Part shown: positions 1-11,661 of the stretch, piece by piece
Numbering within the stretch: position 1 is the first letter of the stretch
How the letters are laid out: each line of letters begins with the position of its first letter
Source: Vicinamibacteria bacterium
GTDB lineage: Bacteria > Acidobacteriota > Vicinamibacteria > Fen-336 > JAGNNV01
Assembly: GCA_019694155.1 (NCBI GenBank)
Contig: JAIBCN010000162.1
Coordinates: forward strand, 1-33,438
Length of the DNA: 33,438 bases
Direction of reading: 5' to 3'
Position numbers and translations under genes: made by a program
The notes under the pieces: model-generated
What the model saw: the letters and a program-made list of their open reading frames with translations, nothing else
Databases searched by the model: none
What the model was told of the DNA's origin: nothing

Positions 1-2
1 AG

Positions 3-518
3 ACCGCGCCCTCGCCCGGCGCGGCCGCCGCCAAACCCGCCATCACCCCGATTCCCGCGACCCTCCCCGCGACCACACCCACGCCCAAGGCCGCCGAGAA
101 GTTGACGCCGACGCCCGCGCCGAAGCCGACCCCCACCCCCGCGGTCGCGGCCAAGGCAACGCCACCACCGGCTGCTGCCCGCCCCGCGGGTGGGGGATAC
201 GAGGCCCTCAAGGCGGGGCGGCTGGCCGAAGCCGCTTCAGCCTTCGAGAGCGTCGCCCTCTCGCGGAGCGCCGAATTCTCGGTTCAGCTGCTCGTGGCCT
301 GCTCCGCCCAGACCGTCGAGAAGGCCATCCAGAACGACCCGTCGCCCGAACTCTTCATTCTGCCCGCCACCATCGGGGGCAAGCCCTGCCATCGCCTGAT
401 GCGCGGCTACTTCAAGACGAACGCCGAGGCGACGCAGGCCGTTTCGGCACTGCCCGGTTACTACGTCGCCGAGGGAGCCAAGCCCAAGGCTGTTCTGGTG
501 AAGTCCGTTCTTCGCTAG
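3..518 (+). CDS. C-terminal part of a SPOR-like envelope protein (5' end outside the window)
   Basis: The reading frame is open from the first bases of the window, so the start lies upstream. The first ~60 visible residues are almost only Pro, Ala, Thr and Lys, a flexible low-complexity linker. A short TPR-like helix pair follows (around 'YEALKAGRLAEAASAFESV'). The last ~80 residues, beginning 'EFSVQLLVACSA', resemble a SPOR domain: a 'VQL' beta strand, a central 'RLMRGYFKTNAEATQAV' stretch like the family's 'RVxxGPFxxxxEA', and a closing strand. SPOR domains bind denuded glycan strands of peptidoglycan, usually in the periplasm. The SPOR call rests on pattern similarity only. Identity of the full protein cannot be judged without its N-terminus. 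It is followed 31 bases later by a secreted peptidase gene on the same strand. Confidence 0.6.
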   Translation, partial: TAPSPGAAAAKPAITPIPATLPATTPTPKAAEKLTPTPAPKPTPTPAVAAKATPPPAAARPAGGGYEALKAGRLAEAASAFESVALSRSAEFSVQLLVACSAQTVEKAIQNDPSPELFILPATIGGKPCHRLMRGYFKTNAEATQAVSALPGYYVAEGAKPKAVLVKSVLR

Positions 519-549
519 GCGTACCTCCCGAAGGCCAGGTCCACCGCCC

Positions 550-1233
550 GTGACCCGAAGGCTTTTGTGGCTCGCCGCCCTGGCCTCGGCGGCGATCGCG
601 AAAGCCGGCGATCCCTCGCCTGCGCCGCCTTCCCCTGACGCGGTCACCCGCGAGGTCAAGGCGGCACGAAGCTACCTCGAGGGATGGTTCGGGACGCCCA
701 TGCTGATGCCGCCCGTCGAGATCGTCGAGAGCGGCTCGCGCGACACGAACGTCGATCTGCCCGGCCACTATCAGGACGGAGTCGTTCGCATTCGACCCCA
801 GACGGCGCAGAAGGAATCGGAGTTGCGGCGGGTGTTGAGGCACGAGTTGACCCACTCGATCATCGACCAGAAGACCAAGGGCAATTGTCCTCACTGGCTG
901 CAGGAGGGCATCGCCCAGTTCCTCGATGGAACCGACGTGCGCGCCACCGAGGCCTGGCTGCGTCGGCAGACCACCCCGCTCATTCCCCTGTTTCGCATCG
1001 AGGGGCCGTTTCGCGACCGGGATGAGGCGACCCGTGAAGCGGCCTACCGGGAGAGCGCTTCCGCGGTGTCATTCCTCGTTTCGAGGATCGGGAGGAACGG
1101 ACTGCTCTTCCTGGTTCAGCGCCTTGGGGAAGGGCGTCCCTTCGATCGCGCCCTGCTGGAAACGGGCCTCTCCTACACGGAGCTCCAGCAGGCCTGGGAG
1201 TCTTCCTTGAAGCTGCCGTCCCGAAGACCCTAG
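550..1233 (+). CDS. Secreted gluzincin-type metallopeptidase (peptidase MA-like)
   Basis: A 227-residue protein with an N-terminal signal peptide (about residues 1-19, 'RRLLWLAALASAAIAKAG'). The zinc site is HELTH at residues 98-102 (ligands His98 and His102, general base Glu99), followed by 'WLQEGIAQ' whose Glu119 is the expected third ligand. That is the HExxH...E layout of gluzincins such as the peptidase MA superfamily. It should act in the periplasm or be secreted; the substrate is unknown. The start is a GTG, chosen because it sits directly before the signal sequence; no clear Shine-Dalgarno is visible. It lies 31 bases after the SPOR-like gene, so co-transcription is likely. The gene ends 35 bases from a convergent epimerase gene. 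Confidence 0.8.
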   Translation: MTRRLLWLAALASAAIAKAGDPSPAPPSPDAVTREVKAARSYLEGWFGTPMLMPPVEIVESGSRDTNVDLPGHYQDGVVRIRPQTAQKESELRRVLRHELTHSIIDQKTKGNCPHWLQEGIAQFLDGTDVRATEAWLRRQTTPLIPLFRIEGPFRDRDEATREAAYRESASAVSFLVSRIGRNGLLFLVQRLGEGRPFDRALLETGLSYTELQQAWESSLKLPSRRP

Positions 1234-1268
1234 CCGCGCCGGGGCGCGCCGGCCTCATTGGGGCGGCT

Positions 1269-2213
1269 CTAGAACCCAGCGGTGCTGTACCACTCGAACG
1301 TCCGGGCGAGGCCGGACTCGAAATCGACCTGCGGCCGATACTTGAGGAGCTTCCTAGCGGCACTCGTGTCGGCCAGGGAATGCCGGATGTCGCCCGCGCG
1401 CGGAGCTTCATGCTTCGCCTCGACCTTACGCCCGGCGAGGCGGCCCAGGGTGGCCAGCAGGTCGTTCAGGGTGTGGGCCTTCGAGGTCGCGATGTTGACG
1501 GTCTGGCCCTGGAGCCCCGGCGCCGAAAGGGCGAGCAGGTTCGCGTGAACCACGTTCGCGATGAACGTGAAGTCACGGCTCTGCTTGCCGTCGCCGTAGA
1601 TCACCGGCATTTCGCGCTTGAGGATGGCCTTGGAGAATCGGCTGATCACGCCGCTGTACGGTGAGGAAGGGTCCTGCCGGGGGCCGAAGACGTTGAAGTA
1701 GCGCATGGTGAGCGTCTGCATCCCGTAGAGCTCGGCGAAGATCCGCACGTACGTCTCGCCCGCGAACTTCGCGGCTCCGTAGGGGGAGAGCGGCTTCGCG
1801 GGCAGAGCCTCGTGTTTGTAGCGCTCCTTGCTGTCCCCATACACAGAGGACGATCCCGCGTACATGAAACGCTCGACCCCTTCATCCTTCGCAGCCACCA
1901 GCATGGCCATGGTGGCCGTCGCGTTCGCGTGGTGAGAAGCGAAGGGCTGCTCGATGGACAGGGCCACCGAGGGCACGGCGGCCTGGTGGTAGACAACCTC
2001 CATCCCCTTGACCGCTCGCGCCGCCGTCTTGGGATCGCCGCAGTCGCCGGCCAGGATCTCGATGTTGTTCCGAATCGATCGCAGGTTGTTGCGCTTGCCG
2101 GTCGAGAAGTTGTCGAGGACCCGCACCTTGTGGCCGCGCTCCAGAAGAGCCTCGACCAGGTGGGATCCGATGAAACCGGCGCCACCGGTAACGAGGATTC
2201 GCTTCATGGACAT
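1269..2213 (-). CDS. NAD-dependent nucleotide-sugar epimerase/dehydratase (extended SDR, GalE/WbpP-like)
   Basis: An extended short-chain dehydrogenase of 312-314 residues, the usual length for GalE-like NDP-sugar epimerases. Counting from the second Met (2207), the NAD-binding loop GGAGFIGS is at residues 8-15, 'LDNFSTGKR' with the ribose-binding Asp at 32, the catalytic Ser in 'GSSSVYG' near 120, and the Tyr-xxx-Lys pair Y143/K147 ('YGAAK'). It probably interconverts UDP-sugars for polysaccharide or LPS synthesis; the exact sugar cannot be read from sequence. Two in-frame ATGs lie 6 bases apart (2213 and 2207). A TAGAAT box ends 10 bases before the first, so the leader would be only a few bases and no Shine-Dalgarno is seen. 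The reading frame stays open further upstream, but that stretch has no recognisable protein sequence and lies over the terminator hairpin. Confidence 0.88.
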   Translation of the reverse strand: MSMKRILVTGGAGFIGSHLVEALLERGHKVRVLDNFSTGKRNNLRSIRNNIEILAGDCGDPKTAARAVKGMEVVYHQAAVPSVALSIEQPFASHHANATATMAMLVAAKDEGVERFMYAGSSSVYGDSKERYKHEALPAKPLSPYGAAKFAGETYVRIFAELYGMQTLTMRYFNVFGPRQDPSSPYSGVISRFSKAILKREMPVIYGDGKQSRDFTFIANVVHANLLALSAPGLQGQTVNIATSKAHTLNDLLATLGRLAGRKVEAKHEAPRAGDIRHSLADTSAARKLLKYRPQVDFESGLARTFEWYSTAGF

Positions 2214-2223
2214 GGGAACAGCG

Positions 2224-2229
2224 ATTCTA
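2224..2229 (-). promoter_or_regulatory. Putative -10 box (TAGAAT) for the epimerase gene
   Basis: TAGAAT matches the TATAAT consensus at five of six positions and ends 10 bases before the ATG at 2213. The predicted transcript would start within about 4 bases of the start codon. No convincing -35 is seen at 16-18 bases spacing. Confidence 0.4.
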
Positions 2230-2356
2230 GCGCGGCCGACCTCTCCGCCGCGGCTGCGCAGGCTGCCGGGACGTCGAGTGTCCACGCGCGGGTGAGCGAA
2301 GGCCGGATTCATTCCAGCCGAAGCGACGGGGGCGCGCGAAGCCTGGCCTCGGGCCA

Positions 2357-2387
2357 TTGGGGGGCGGGGCCGTTCACCGCCCCCCAA
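2357..2387 (-). terminator. Hairpin downstream of rnpB (probable transcription terminator)
   Basis: A perfect 11-bp stem (TTGGGGGGCGG pairing with CCGCCCCCCAA) with a 9-base loop lies 13 bases beyond the folded 3' end of the RNase P RNA. The stem is nearly all G-C. In the rnpB direction no U-run follows it; a T-rich stretch precedes it instead. It is therefore not a textbook intrinsic terminator, but its position between rnpB and the epimerase gene makes termination or 3'-end protection the most likely role. Confidence 0.5.
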
Positions 2388-2399
2388 CTAAAAGGAAGA

Positions 2400-2844
2400 T
2401 TCGGCGGAGCCGGCCTGTAAGCCGGATTCTGTCCGTCCCGCTTTTGAGGGCGGAAGTGGACGATCATCCCTCTAAGGACCGCGATTGCTCGCGGCCTCAT
2501 GCAACCAACCCGGGGGCCTGAGCGACGGGCCATCGCCTCGTATCGCCCCCCTATTTGGTCTTGCTCCGTGTGGGGTTTTCCCTGTCCCGCGAATGTCACC
2601 ACCGCGGCGGTGCGCTCTTACCGCACCTTTTCACCCTTACCCCGTTCACCCATTCGACCCTTGCGGGTCGAATTCGAGGCTCACGGGGCGGTATCTCTTT
2701 CTGTGGCACTGTCCCTGGGGTCGCCCCCGCTGGCCGTTAGCCAGCACACAGCCCTTGCCGTCACTCAAGACGACCGTGGAGTCCGGACTTTCCTCTCCGA
2801 CGTTCACGTTGTTCGAAGCGATCGTCCAGCCGGCTCCGCCGAAC
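2400..2844 (-). ncRNA. rnpB: RNase P RNA, bacterial type A
   Basis: This is the catalytic RNA of RNase P, which trims the 5' leader from pre-tRNAs. Several universal segments are visible on the minus strand: GAGAGGAAAGTCCGGACTCC (the 5' strand of P4, around 2778-2797), GGTAAGGGTGAAAAGGTGCG and then TAAGAGCGCACCG, GAGCAAGACCAAATAGG, and ACAGAATCCGGCTTACA near the 3' end (2416-2432), which closes P4. The 5' and 3' ends pair perfectly over 15 bp to form P1 (2829-2843 with 2400-2414), which sets the boundaries at about 445 nt. The type A call comes from resemblance to the E. coli RNA over its full length. It is transcribed in the same direction as the response regulator that ends 10 bases upstream and appears to have its own promoter inside that gene. 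Confidence 0.97.
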
Positions 2845-2854
2845 GAGTGAGACC

Positions 2855-6800
<3,946 letters not shown>

Positions 6801-6816
6801 CCCGACAGCCTTTCGT

Positions 6817-7791
6817 CTAGTGGTCGCGCGCGAGGATGAAGTCGGGGAGAGTCATGAGGGCGTCGCGCTCCGGAGAGGGTGCGAAGACCTGCAGGGCTTT
6901 TCTTGCCGCCTCCGCCTGCCGGATCGCCATCTCCTCCGCCCGCGCGAGAGCGCCGGTGCGGCGGGCCAGGGCCACGATCTCCGCGTGCGAGACGCGCCCG
7001 AAGCCGCGGTCCTCGACCACGGTTGCCACCTTGCTCCGCACGTCGGCGTCCCCGGTCTCCATCATGTAGATGACGGGCAGGGTGAGCTTCCCTTCGCGAA
7101 GGTCGAGCCCCACCGGCTTGCCGAGCGCCTTCTCCGACGCGGTGAAGTCGAGGAGGTCGTCCTTCATCTGGAAGGCGAGGCCGAGGGCGAGTCCGTAGGC
7201 GGCGAGGGCCTGCTCCTTGTCCTCGGAGGCGTTGCCGAGGATGGCGCCGATGCGCATACAGGCCGCGAAGAGGTCCGCGGTCTTCCGCCGGATGATGTCG
7301 ATGTGCTGGTCCTCGCGCACGGCGAGATCGGCCTCGCGCTCGATCTCGAGCACCTGGCCCTCGATCATCCGCAGCGTCACGTCCGAGAGGAGCCGCAGGA
7401 TTCCGAGATTGTCCTGAGTGAGGGCCATGGCCATGGACTTCGTGTAGAGGAAGTCGCCGATGAGGACGGTGGTCTTGTTGCCCCAGCGGGAGTTGGCGCT
7501 TTTGCGTCCGCGCCGCGTCGCCGCCTCGTCGATGACGTCGTCGTGGAGCAGGGTGGCGGTGTGGATGTACTCGACCACCGCGCCCAGGGTGATCATCCGG
7601 TCGCTCGAGTGGGAGAAGAGGCGGGAGGCGAGCAGGAGGAGCGCGGGGCGGATGCGTTTGCCCCCGGCGTCGCGCACGTGGGAGGCGACGTCGGAGATGA
7701 CCTGCAGATCGGAGAGGAACTCGTCCTTGAACACCCGTTCGACCCGCATGAGGTCCTTCTCGACGAGACCGAGGATCTCGTGGAGGGCCAT
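6817..7791 (-). CDS. Polyprenyl diphosphate synthase (trans, IspB/HepT type)
   Basis: Adds isopentenyl diphosphate units to an allylic diphosphate to make the long prenyl tail of a respiratory quinone. Counted from the ATG at 7791 the protein has 324 residues, the family's usual size. Motifs are GGKRIRP (43-49), the first Asp-rich motif DDVID (84-88) without the two-residue insertion of short-chain FPP synthases, and the second, DDLLD (211-215). Chain length cannot be stated. The start is uncertain: the frame is open to 8013, with a TTG at 7845 and an ATG at 7917. Codon third positions look coding from about 7845. The ATG at 7917 overlaps a TAGAAT box and is less likely. The 7791 start gives the best family fit at the N-terminus. 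Confidence 0.9.
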   Translation of the reverse strand: MALHEILGLVEKDLMRVERVFKDEFLSDLQVISDVASHVRDAGGKRIRPALLLLASRLFSHSSDRMITLGAVVEYIHTATLLHDDVIDEAATRRGRKSANSRWGNKTTVLIGDFLYTKSMAMALTQDNLGILRLLSDVTLRMIEGQVLEIEREADLAVREDQHIDIIRRKTADLFAACMRIGAILGNASEDKEQALAAYGLALGLAFQMKDDLLDFTASEKALGKPVGLDLREGKLTLPVIYMMETGDADVRSKVATVVEDRGFGRVSHAEIVALARRTGALARAEEMAIRQAEAARKALQVFAPSPERDALMTLPDFILARDH

Positions 7792-7915
7792 CGCCTTGGG
7801 GAGGCTGAGGGCGGGTTCGAGCGTGGCGGCGCGGAGCGAGTTCAAGAGAGGTTCGGAAGTCGTGACAGCGGGGGAGTCTCTCGAAAGAGAGGTGCCGCTT
7901 TCCTGGAATCTCGTC

Positions 7916-7921
7916 ATTCTA
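7916..7921 (-). promoter_or_regulatory. Putative -10 box (TAGAAT) upstream of the polyprenyl synthase gene
   Basis: TAGAAT (five of six to consensus) lies in the gap between yajQ and the polyprenyl synthase gene. It would start a transcript near 7909 with a leader of about 120 bases to the ATG at 7791, or about 65 to the TTG at 7845. No good -35 partner is visible. Confidence 0.3.
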
Positions 7922-7963
7922 GCGAAGCCTGCCCGCCGGAGCAGAGCCTGGTCTTTGAGGCGC

Positions 7964-8455
7964 CTACCGGTAGTTCGTGAACTGCATGTCGATGTCGAGA
8001 CCCTTGGCGCCACGCAGCAGGGCCATCACCGCCTGGAGGTCGTCCCGGCTCTTGCCGCTGACCCGGAGCTGCTCGCCCTGGATCGCCGCCTGCACCTTCA
8101 TCTTGCTGTTCTTGATGATCTTCACGATCTCGCGGGCCTTGTCGATGGGGATGCCGCTCTGCATGGCGACCTTCTGGCGCACCGTGCCACCGAGCGCCGC
8201 CTCGGGATCCTTGTAGGTCAGAGCCTTGATGGAGATGCCGCGCTTCAGCAGCTTGCTTTCCAGGATGTCGCGCACGGCCCGGAGCTTGTACTCATCGACC
8301 GAGGTGAGGGTGAGTTCCTTGTCGCCGATCTCGATATTGGACTTGGAGTCCTTGAGGTCGTAGCGGGTCTGGATCTCCTTGAGCGCCTGCGCGACCGCGT
8401 TTTTCACTTCCTGCTGTTCGATTTCGCTCACGATGTCGAAGGAACTCTCGGCCAT
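7964..8455 (-). CDS. yajQ: YajQ family nucleotide/cyclic-di-GMP-binding protein
   Basis: A 163-residue protein that matches YajQ over its whole length. It begins 'AESSFDIVSEIEQQEVKNAV', has the central 'LKRGISIKALTYKDPEAALGG' segment, and ends with 'LRVSGKSRDDLQAVMALLR' followed by 'LDIDMQFTNYR'. The family consists of small cytoplasmic proteins with two RNA-binding-like folds; some members (for example in Xanthomonas) bind cyclic di-GMP and modulate a transcription factor. Whether this one does cannot be told from sequence. The ATG lies 3 bases after the speA stop (TAA-ACC-ATG), so the two are almost certainly co-transcribed. Confidence 0.95.
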   Translation of the reverse strand: MAESSFDIVSEIEQQEVKNAVAQALKEIQTRYDLKDSKSNIEIGDKELTLTSVDEYKLRAVRDILESKLLKRGISIKALTYKDPEAALGGTVRQKVAMQSGIPIDKAREIVKIIKNSKMKVQAAIQGEQLRVSGKSRDDLQAVMALLRGAKGLDIDMQFTNYR

Positions 8456-8458
8456 GGT

Positions 8459-10375
8459 TTAGCCCTCTGACGAAAGGTAGGTATAGCCCTCGAGGCCTTC
8501 CTCGTACCGCTTCATGAGGCGGCCTGATTCGGCCATGGTGAGGCGCTTCTCGCGCAGAGCGACCTCCACCGCGCGCCGGACCCGGGCGATGAGATCGTCC
8601 TTGTTGTACTGGACGTACGAGAGGACCTCGGTGACCGAATCGCCTTCCACCACGTGCTGGACGGAGTAACCGTCCTCAGCGAGCTTCACGTGCACGGCGT
8701 CGGTGTCGCCGAAGAGGTTGTGGAGGTCGCCCAGGATCTCCTGGTAGGCGCCCACGAGGAAGGTCGCGATGTGGTACGGCTCGTGGTTGATGGCGTGCAG
8801 GGGCAGGAAGTGCTTGACGTCGCGCAGGTCGATGAACTTGTCGATCTTGCCGTCGGAGTCGCAGGTCAGATCGGCGAGGATGGCGCGCCGCGTGGGCTGG
8901 TGGTCGAGCCGCTCGATGGGCATGGCCGGGAAGAGCTGATTCACCGCCCAGTGGTCGGGCATCGACTGGAAGAGCGAGAAGTTGCAGTAGTAGGTGTCGG
9001 AGAGCTGCTTCTCGAGGGACTCGAGGTCGTCGGGCACGTAGGGGAGATCGCGGACGATCTTGAGGATCTTCTCGCACAGCGCCCAGAAGAGCTGCTCGAC
9101 GCGGGCGCGCTCCCGCAGACCGAGGACGCCGAGGGTAAAGGCGGAGACCGCCTCTTCCTTGAGCTGAAGGGCGTCGTGGTAGCTCTCCTGGAAGTTCTTG
9201 ACCGAGACGTTCACGTACGCCTCGTAGAGCTGCTGGATGATCCGGTGCTCATCCGCGCCCACGAGCTCCGGGGTCTGGGCGGTCAGGATCTCGTTGGAGC
9301 CCAGCACGTTGAAGACGAGCACGGAGTGGTGGGCCACGAGCGCCCGGCCCGACTCGGTGACGATGTCGGGATGGGGAACGCCCTTGGCCGTGCAGGCCTC
9401 GCTGATTTCCGACACGATGTCGCGCGCGTACTCGGCCAGGGTGTAGTTGACCGAGCTGTGGAAGTTGGTCTGGCTGCCGTCGTAGTCGACGCCCAGGCCG
9501 CCGCCGCAGTCGATGACACGCATGTTCGCGCCCATCATGTGGAGCTCGACAAAGATGCGGGAGGCCTCGCGCATGGCGTCGCGGATCGCCCGGATGGCGG
9601 TGATCTGGGAGCCGATGTGGAAGTGGAGGAGCTGGAGGCAGTCGAGCATCCCTTCCCGGCGGAGCTTCTCTACCGCGTCCACCATCTCCCCGGTGGTGAG
9701 GCCGAACTTCGAGCGATCGCCGGTGGACTCCACCCATTTCCCCGCGCCTTTGGTGGAGAGACGGGCGCGCACTCCGATGGCCGGCCGCACGTCGAGTTCG
9801 CGCGAGCACGCGATGATGGTATCGATCTCCTGCGCCCGGTCGACGGTGATGATGACCTGGCGGCCGAGCTTCTGAGCGAGGAGCGCGGTTTCGATGAACG
9901 CCTTGTCCTTGTAGCCGTTGCAAAGGATGTAGGCGTCGGAGTTCTCGTGCAGGGCGAGGGCGACGAGGAGCTCGGGCTTGCTGCCCGCCTCGATGCCGAG
10001 GCCGTGGGGCGCCCCGTATTCGACGAGTTCTTCGACCACGTGGCGCTGCTGGTTCACCTTGATCGGGTAGACCCCGCGGAACCGCCCCTTGTAGTCGTGC
10101 TCGGCGATGGCGGCGTTGAAGGCGCCGAAGAGCTGCTCGATCCGGAACTTCAGGATGTCGGAGAAGCGGATGAGGATGGGGAGGTTGCAGCCCCGGCTCT
10201 TCAGATCGTCGACAAGCTCCTTGAGGTCGATCGCACCCTTGCCCACGCCCTGGGGCGTGACCTGAACGTGGCCCGCGTCGTTGATGGAGAAGAAGTCCCG
10301 CCCCCACCCGTCCACGTTGTAAAGCTCGGAGGCGTCCTTGGTCGTCCAAGCCCGAAGGTCTGTCTGTTGAGCCAA
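8459..10375 (-). CDS. speA: Biosynthetic arginine decarboxylase
   Basis: Converts arginine to agmatine, the first step of the arginine route to putrescine and spermidine; PLP-dependent, fold III (alanine racemase-like barrel). The protein has 638 residues, close to the ~630-660 of bacterial SpeA. The PLP lysine is K106 in 'YPIKVNQQ'. Other SpeA signatures are 'LGIEAGSKPEL', 'HFHIGSQI', the phosphate-binding 'DCGGGLGVDYDGS' and 'VTESGRALVAHHSVL'. The start is a TTG, the only plausible start in the frame, with an AGGAG 11 bases upstream (10387-10391). No agmatinase, agmatine deiminase or spermidine synthase lies in the window, so the rest of the pathway must be elsewhere. yajQ follows 3 bases downstream. 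Confidence 0.97.
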   Translation of the reverse strand: MAQQTDLRAWTTKDASELYNVDGWGRDFFSINDAGHVQVTPQGVGKGAIDLKELVDDLKSRGCNLPILIRFSDILKFRIEQLFGAFNAAIAEHDYKGRFRGVYPIKVNQQRHVVEELVEYGAPHGLGIEAGSKPELLVALALHENSDAYILCNGYKDKAFIETALLAQKLGRQVIITVDRAQEIDTIIACSRELDVRPAIGVRARLSTKGAGKWVESTGDRSKFGLTTGEMVDAVEKLRREGMLDCLQLLHFHIGSQITAIRAIRDAMREASRIFVELHMMGANMRVIDCGGGLGVDYDGSQTNFHSSVNYTLAEYARDIVSEISEACTAKGVPHPDIVTESGRALVAHHSVLVFNVLGSNEILTAQTPELVGADEHRIIQQLYEAYVNVSVKNFQESYHDALQLKEEAVSAFTLGVLGLRERARVEQLFWALCEKILKIVRDLPYVPDDLESLEKQLSDTYYCNFSLFQSMPDHWAVNQLFPAMPIERLDHQPTRRAILADLTCDSDGKIDKFIDLRDVKHFLPLHAINHEPYHIATFLVGAYQEILGDLHNLFGDTDAVHVKLAEDGYSVQHVVEGDSVTEVLSYVQYNKDDLIARVRRAVEVALREKRLTMAESGRLMKRYEEGLEGYTYLSSEG

Positions 10376-10448
10376 CTCTTTATGAGCTCCTGTGCAACGT
10401 CGAAGTTGAAGCGCCCCGTGGAACGTCCATCAAAGGTGAGGCGCGCGG

Positions 10449-10454
10449 ATTGTA
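10449..10454 (-). promoter_or_regulatory. Putative -10 box (TACAAT) for speA-yajQ
   Basis: TACAAT (five of six) lies in the 114-base gap between the DsbA-like gene and speA. It predicts a leader of about 67 bases. TTGAAG lies 20 bases upstream, too far for a standard -35. Confidence 0.35.
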
Positions 10455-10489
10455 AACGTTGCGGGACGGTTCGTCTTCAAGAAAGATGC

Positions 10490-11611
10490 TCAGCGCGACG
10501 CGCTCTTCGCCGGAGCCATGGCCAGTTCCTCTTCGATGAGCCGCTCGAAGACCTCGAACGGCTGGGCGCCCGAGAAGGACCGGCCGTTGAGGAAGAAGGT
10601 CGGAGTGCCGGACACGCCGACCGACCGTCCGTTGTCGATGGCCTTCTGGATCACCGCGTCGTACTTGTTCGACGCCGTGCACGCGCCGAAGCTCTTGGGG
10701 TCGATGCCGAGGCCGACCGCCCGGCTCTGCAGGTCGGCGTCGTCGTAGGTTCCGGGAGTGCGAAGCAGGCTCAGGTGCATTTCCCAGAACTTCCCCTGCT
10801 CGCCCGCGCAGCGGGCCGCGCGGCCCGCGGGCTTGGCCTGGGGATGGAAGTCGAGCGGGAACTCCTGGTAGACGAGGCGCACACGCCCCTTGTAGGTGGC
10901 CATCACCCGGTCCACGTACTGCTGGGCCGCCTGGCAGTAGGGGCACTGGTAGTCGGTGAACTCCACGATGGTGACGGGCGCATCGGCGGGGCCCATGACG
11001 GGCGCGTCGGCCGGGAAGGTCACCGTCTTGCGCGCGGGCTGGAGGCCCACGAGAGAGACGTCGTGCTTCTTGAAGAGTTCCCGCTGGAACACCGCGGCCC
11101 GGGCCTCCGACTTCCGCTGGGCGGCCATCTGGTTGAGCTGAGGGAGGACCTGCTCCTTGGTCGCGCCCTTGGCCCGGGATTTCACTTCCTCCCACAAGGC
11201 ATCGGTGTCCTGCGTCGTCACCATGGACTTCGCCGTGACCTCCTGAGCGATCAGGGCATCTCGGGTGATCCCGCGCGCCTGGGCCTCCATGTCGAGAACG
11301 ACATCCGTCAGAGCCCTCTTGCGCAGCGTGTATTCCTGTTCCTTGACCTGGACCTTGATGTCCTCGAGCTGGGCCCTGAGCTGTTCCTCGCTGGCCTGGG
11401 CGCGCGCCTGGAGCGCCGCCATGTCGTCCTTCAGGCGGGTGTCGAGTTCCGCGTTCGAGAACGAGCGGGAGCCGATCTTGGCCGCGATCTCCCGGCTGGT
11501 ATCGGGCGTGGCCCGGGCCGCCGGCGTGGCGGCCGCGACCGCGGAGCCCGTCGCCTGATTGCAGGCGCCGGCCGACAGGGACACGAGAAAGAGGCCCAGA
11601 AGCTGTTTCAT
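10490..11611 (-). CDS. DsbA-family thioredoxin-fold lipoprotein with an N-terminal SurA-like helical domain
   Basis: A 373-residue envelope protein. The N-terminus is a signal peptide ending 'LSAGAC'; Cys17 could be lipidated, but the box lacks the usual Leu at -3, so this is tentative. Residues ~40-185 are charged and helical ('AAKIGSRSFSNAELDTRLKD', then a long Gln/Glu/Lys-rich segment), resembling the N-terminal region of SurA-type chaperones. Residues ~195-370 are a DsbA-like thioredoxin fold with the redox pair C223-P-Y-C226 and the cis-Pro loop 'VSGTPTFFLNGR'. Expected role: forming or isomerising disulfides in exported proteins, possibly combined with chaperone binding. The ATG is preferred because a signal sequence follows at once. 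It lies 50 bases after the SDR stop. No DsbB-like partner is in the window. Confidence 0.88.
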   Translation of the reverse strand: MKQLLGLFLVSLSAGACNQATGSAVAAATPAARATPDTSREIAAKIGSRSFSNAELDTRLKDDMAALQARAQASEEQLRAQLEDIKVQVKEQEYTLRKRALTDVVLDMEAQARGITRDALIAQEVTAKSMVTTQDTDALWEEVKSRAKGATKEQVLPQLNQMAAQRKSEARAAVFQRELFKKHDVSLVGLQPARKTVTFPADAPVMGPADAPVTIVEFTDYQCPYCQAAQQYVDRVMATYKGRVRLVYQEFPLDFHPQAKPAGRAARCAGEQGKFWEMHLSLLRTPGTYDDADLQSRAVGLGIDPKSFGACTASNKYDAVIQKAIDNGRSVGVSGTPTFFLNGRSFSGAQPFEVFERLIEEELAMAPAKSASR

Positions 11612-11661
11612 AGGGCGCAAGTTTCGTTGCCGAAGCCTTTTGACGTCAACCACCATCCGCG

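Noticed and set aside
1..180. Tandem repeat or CRISPR-like repeat at the window start
   Set aside because: The periodicity comes from Pro, Ala, Thr and Lys codons in a coding linker; there are no conserved repeat units or spacers.
1236..1262. Terminator hairpin between the convergent gluzincin and epimerase genes
   Set aside because: The best stem (CGCGC/GCGCG) is only 5 bp and has no T-run; expected by chance in sequence this GC-rich.
7792..8013. A 74-residue N-terminal extension of the polyprenyl synthase
   Set aside because: It overlaps the end of yajQ, the part before about 7845 lacks coding-like third positions, and a -10-like box lies at 7916-7921. The family N-terminus fits the ATG at 7791.
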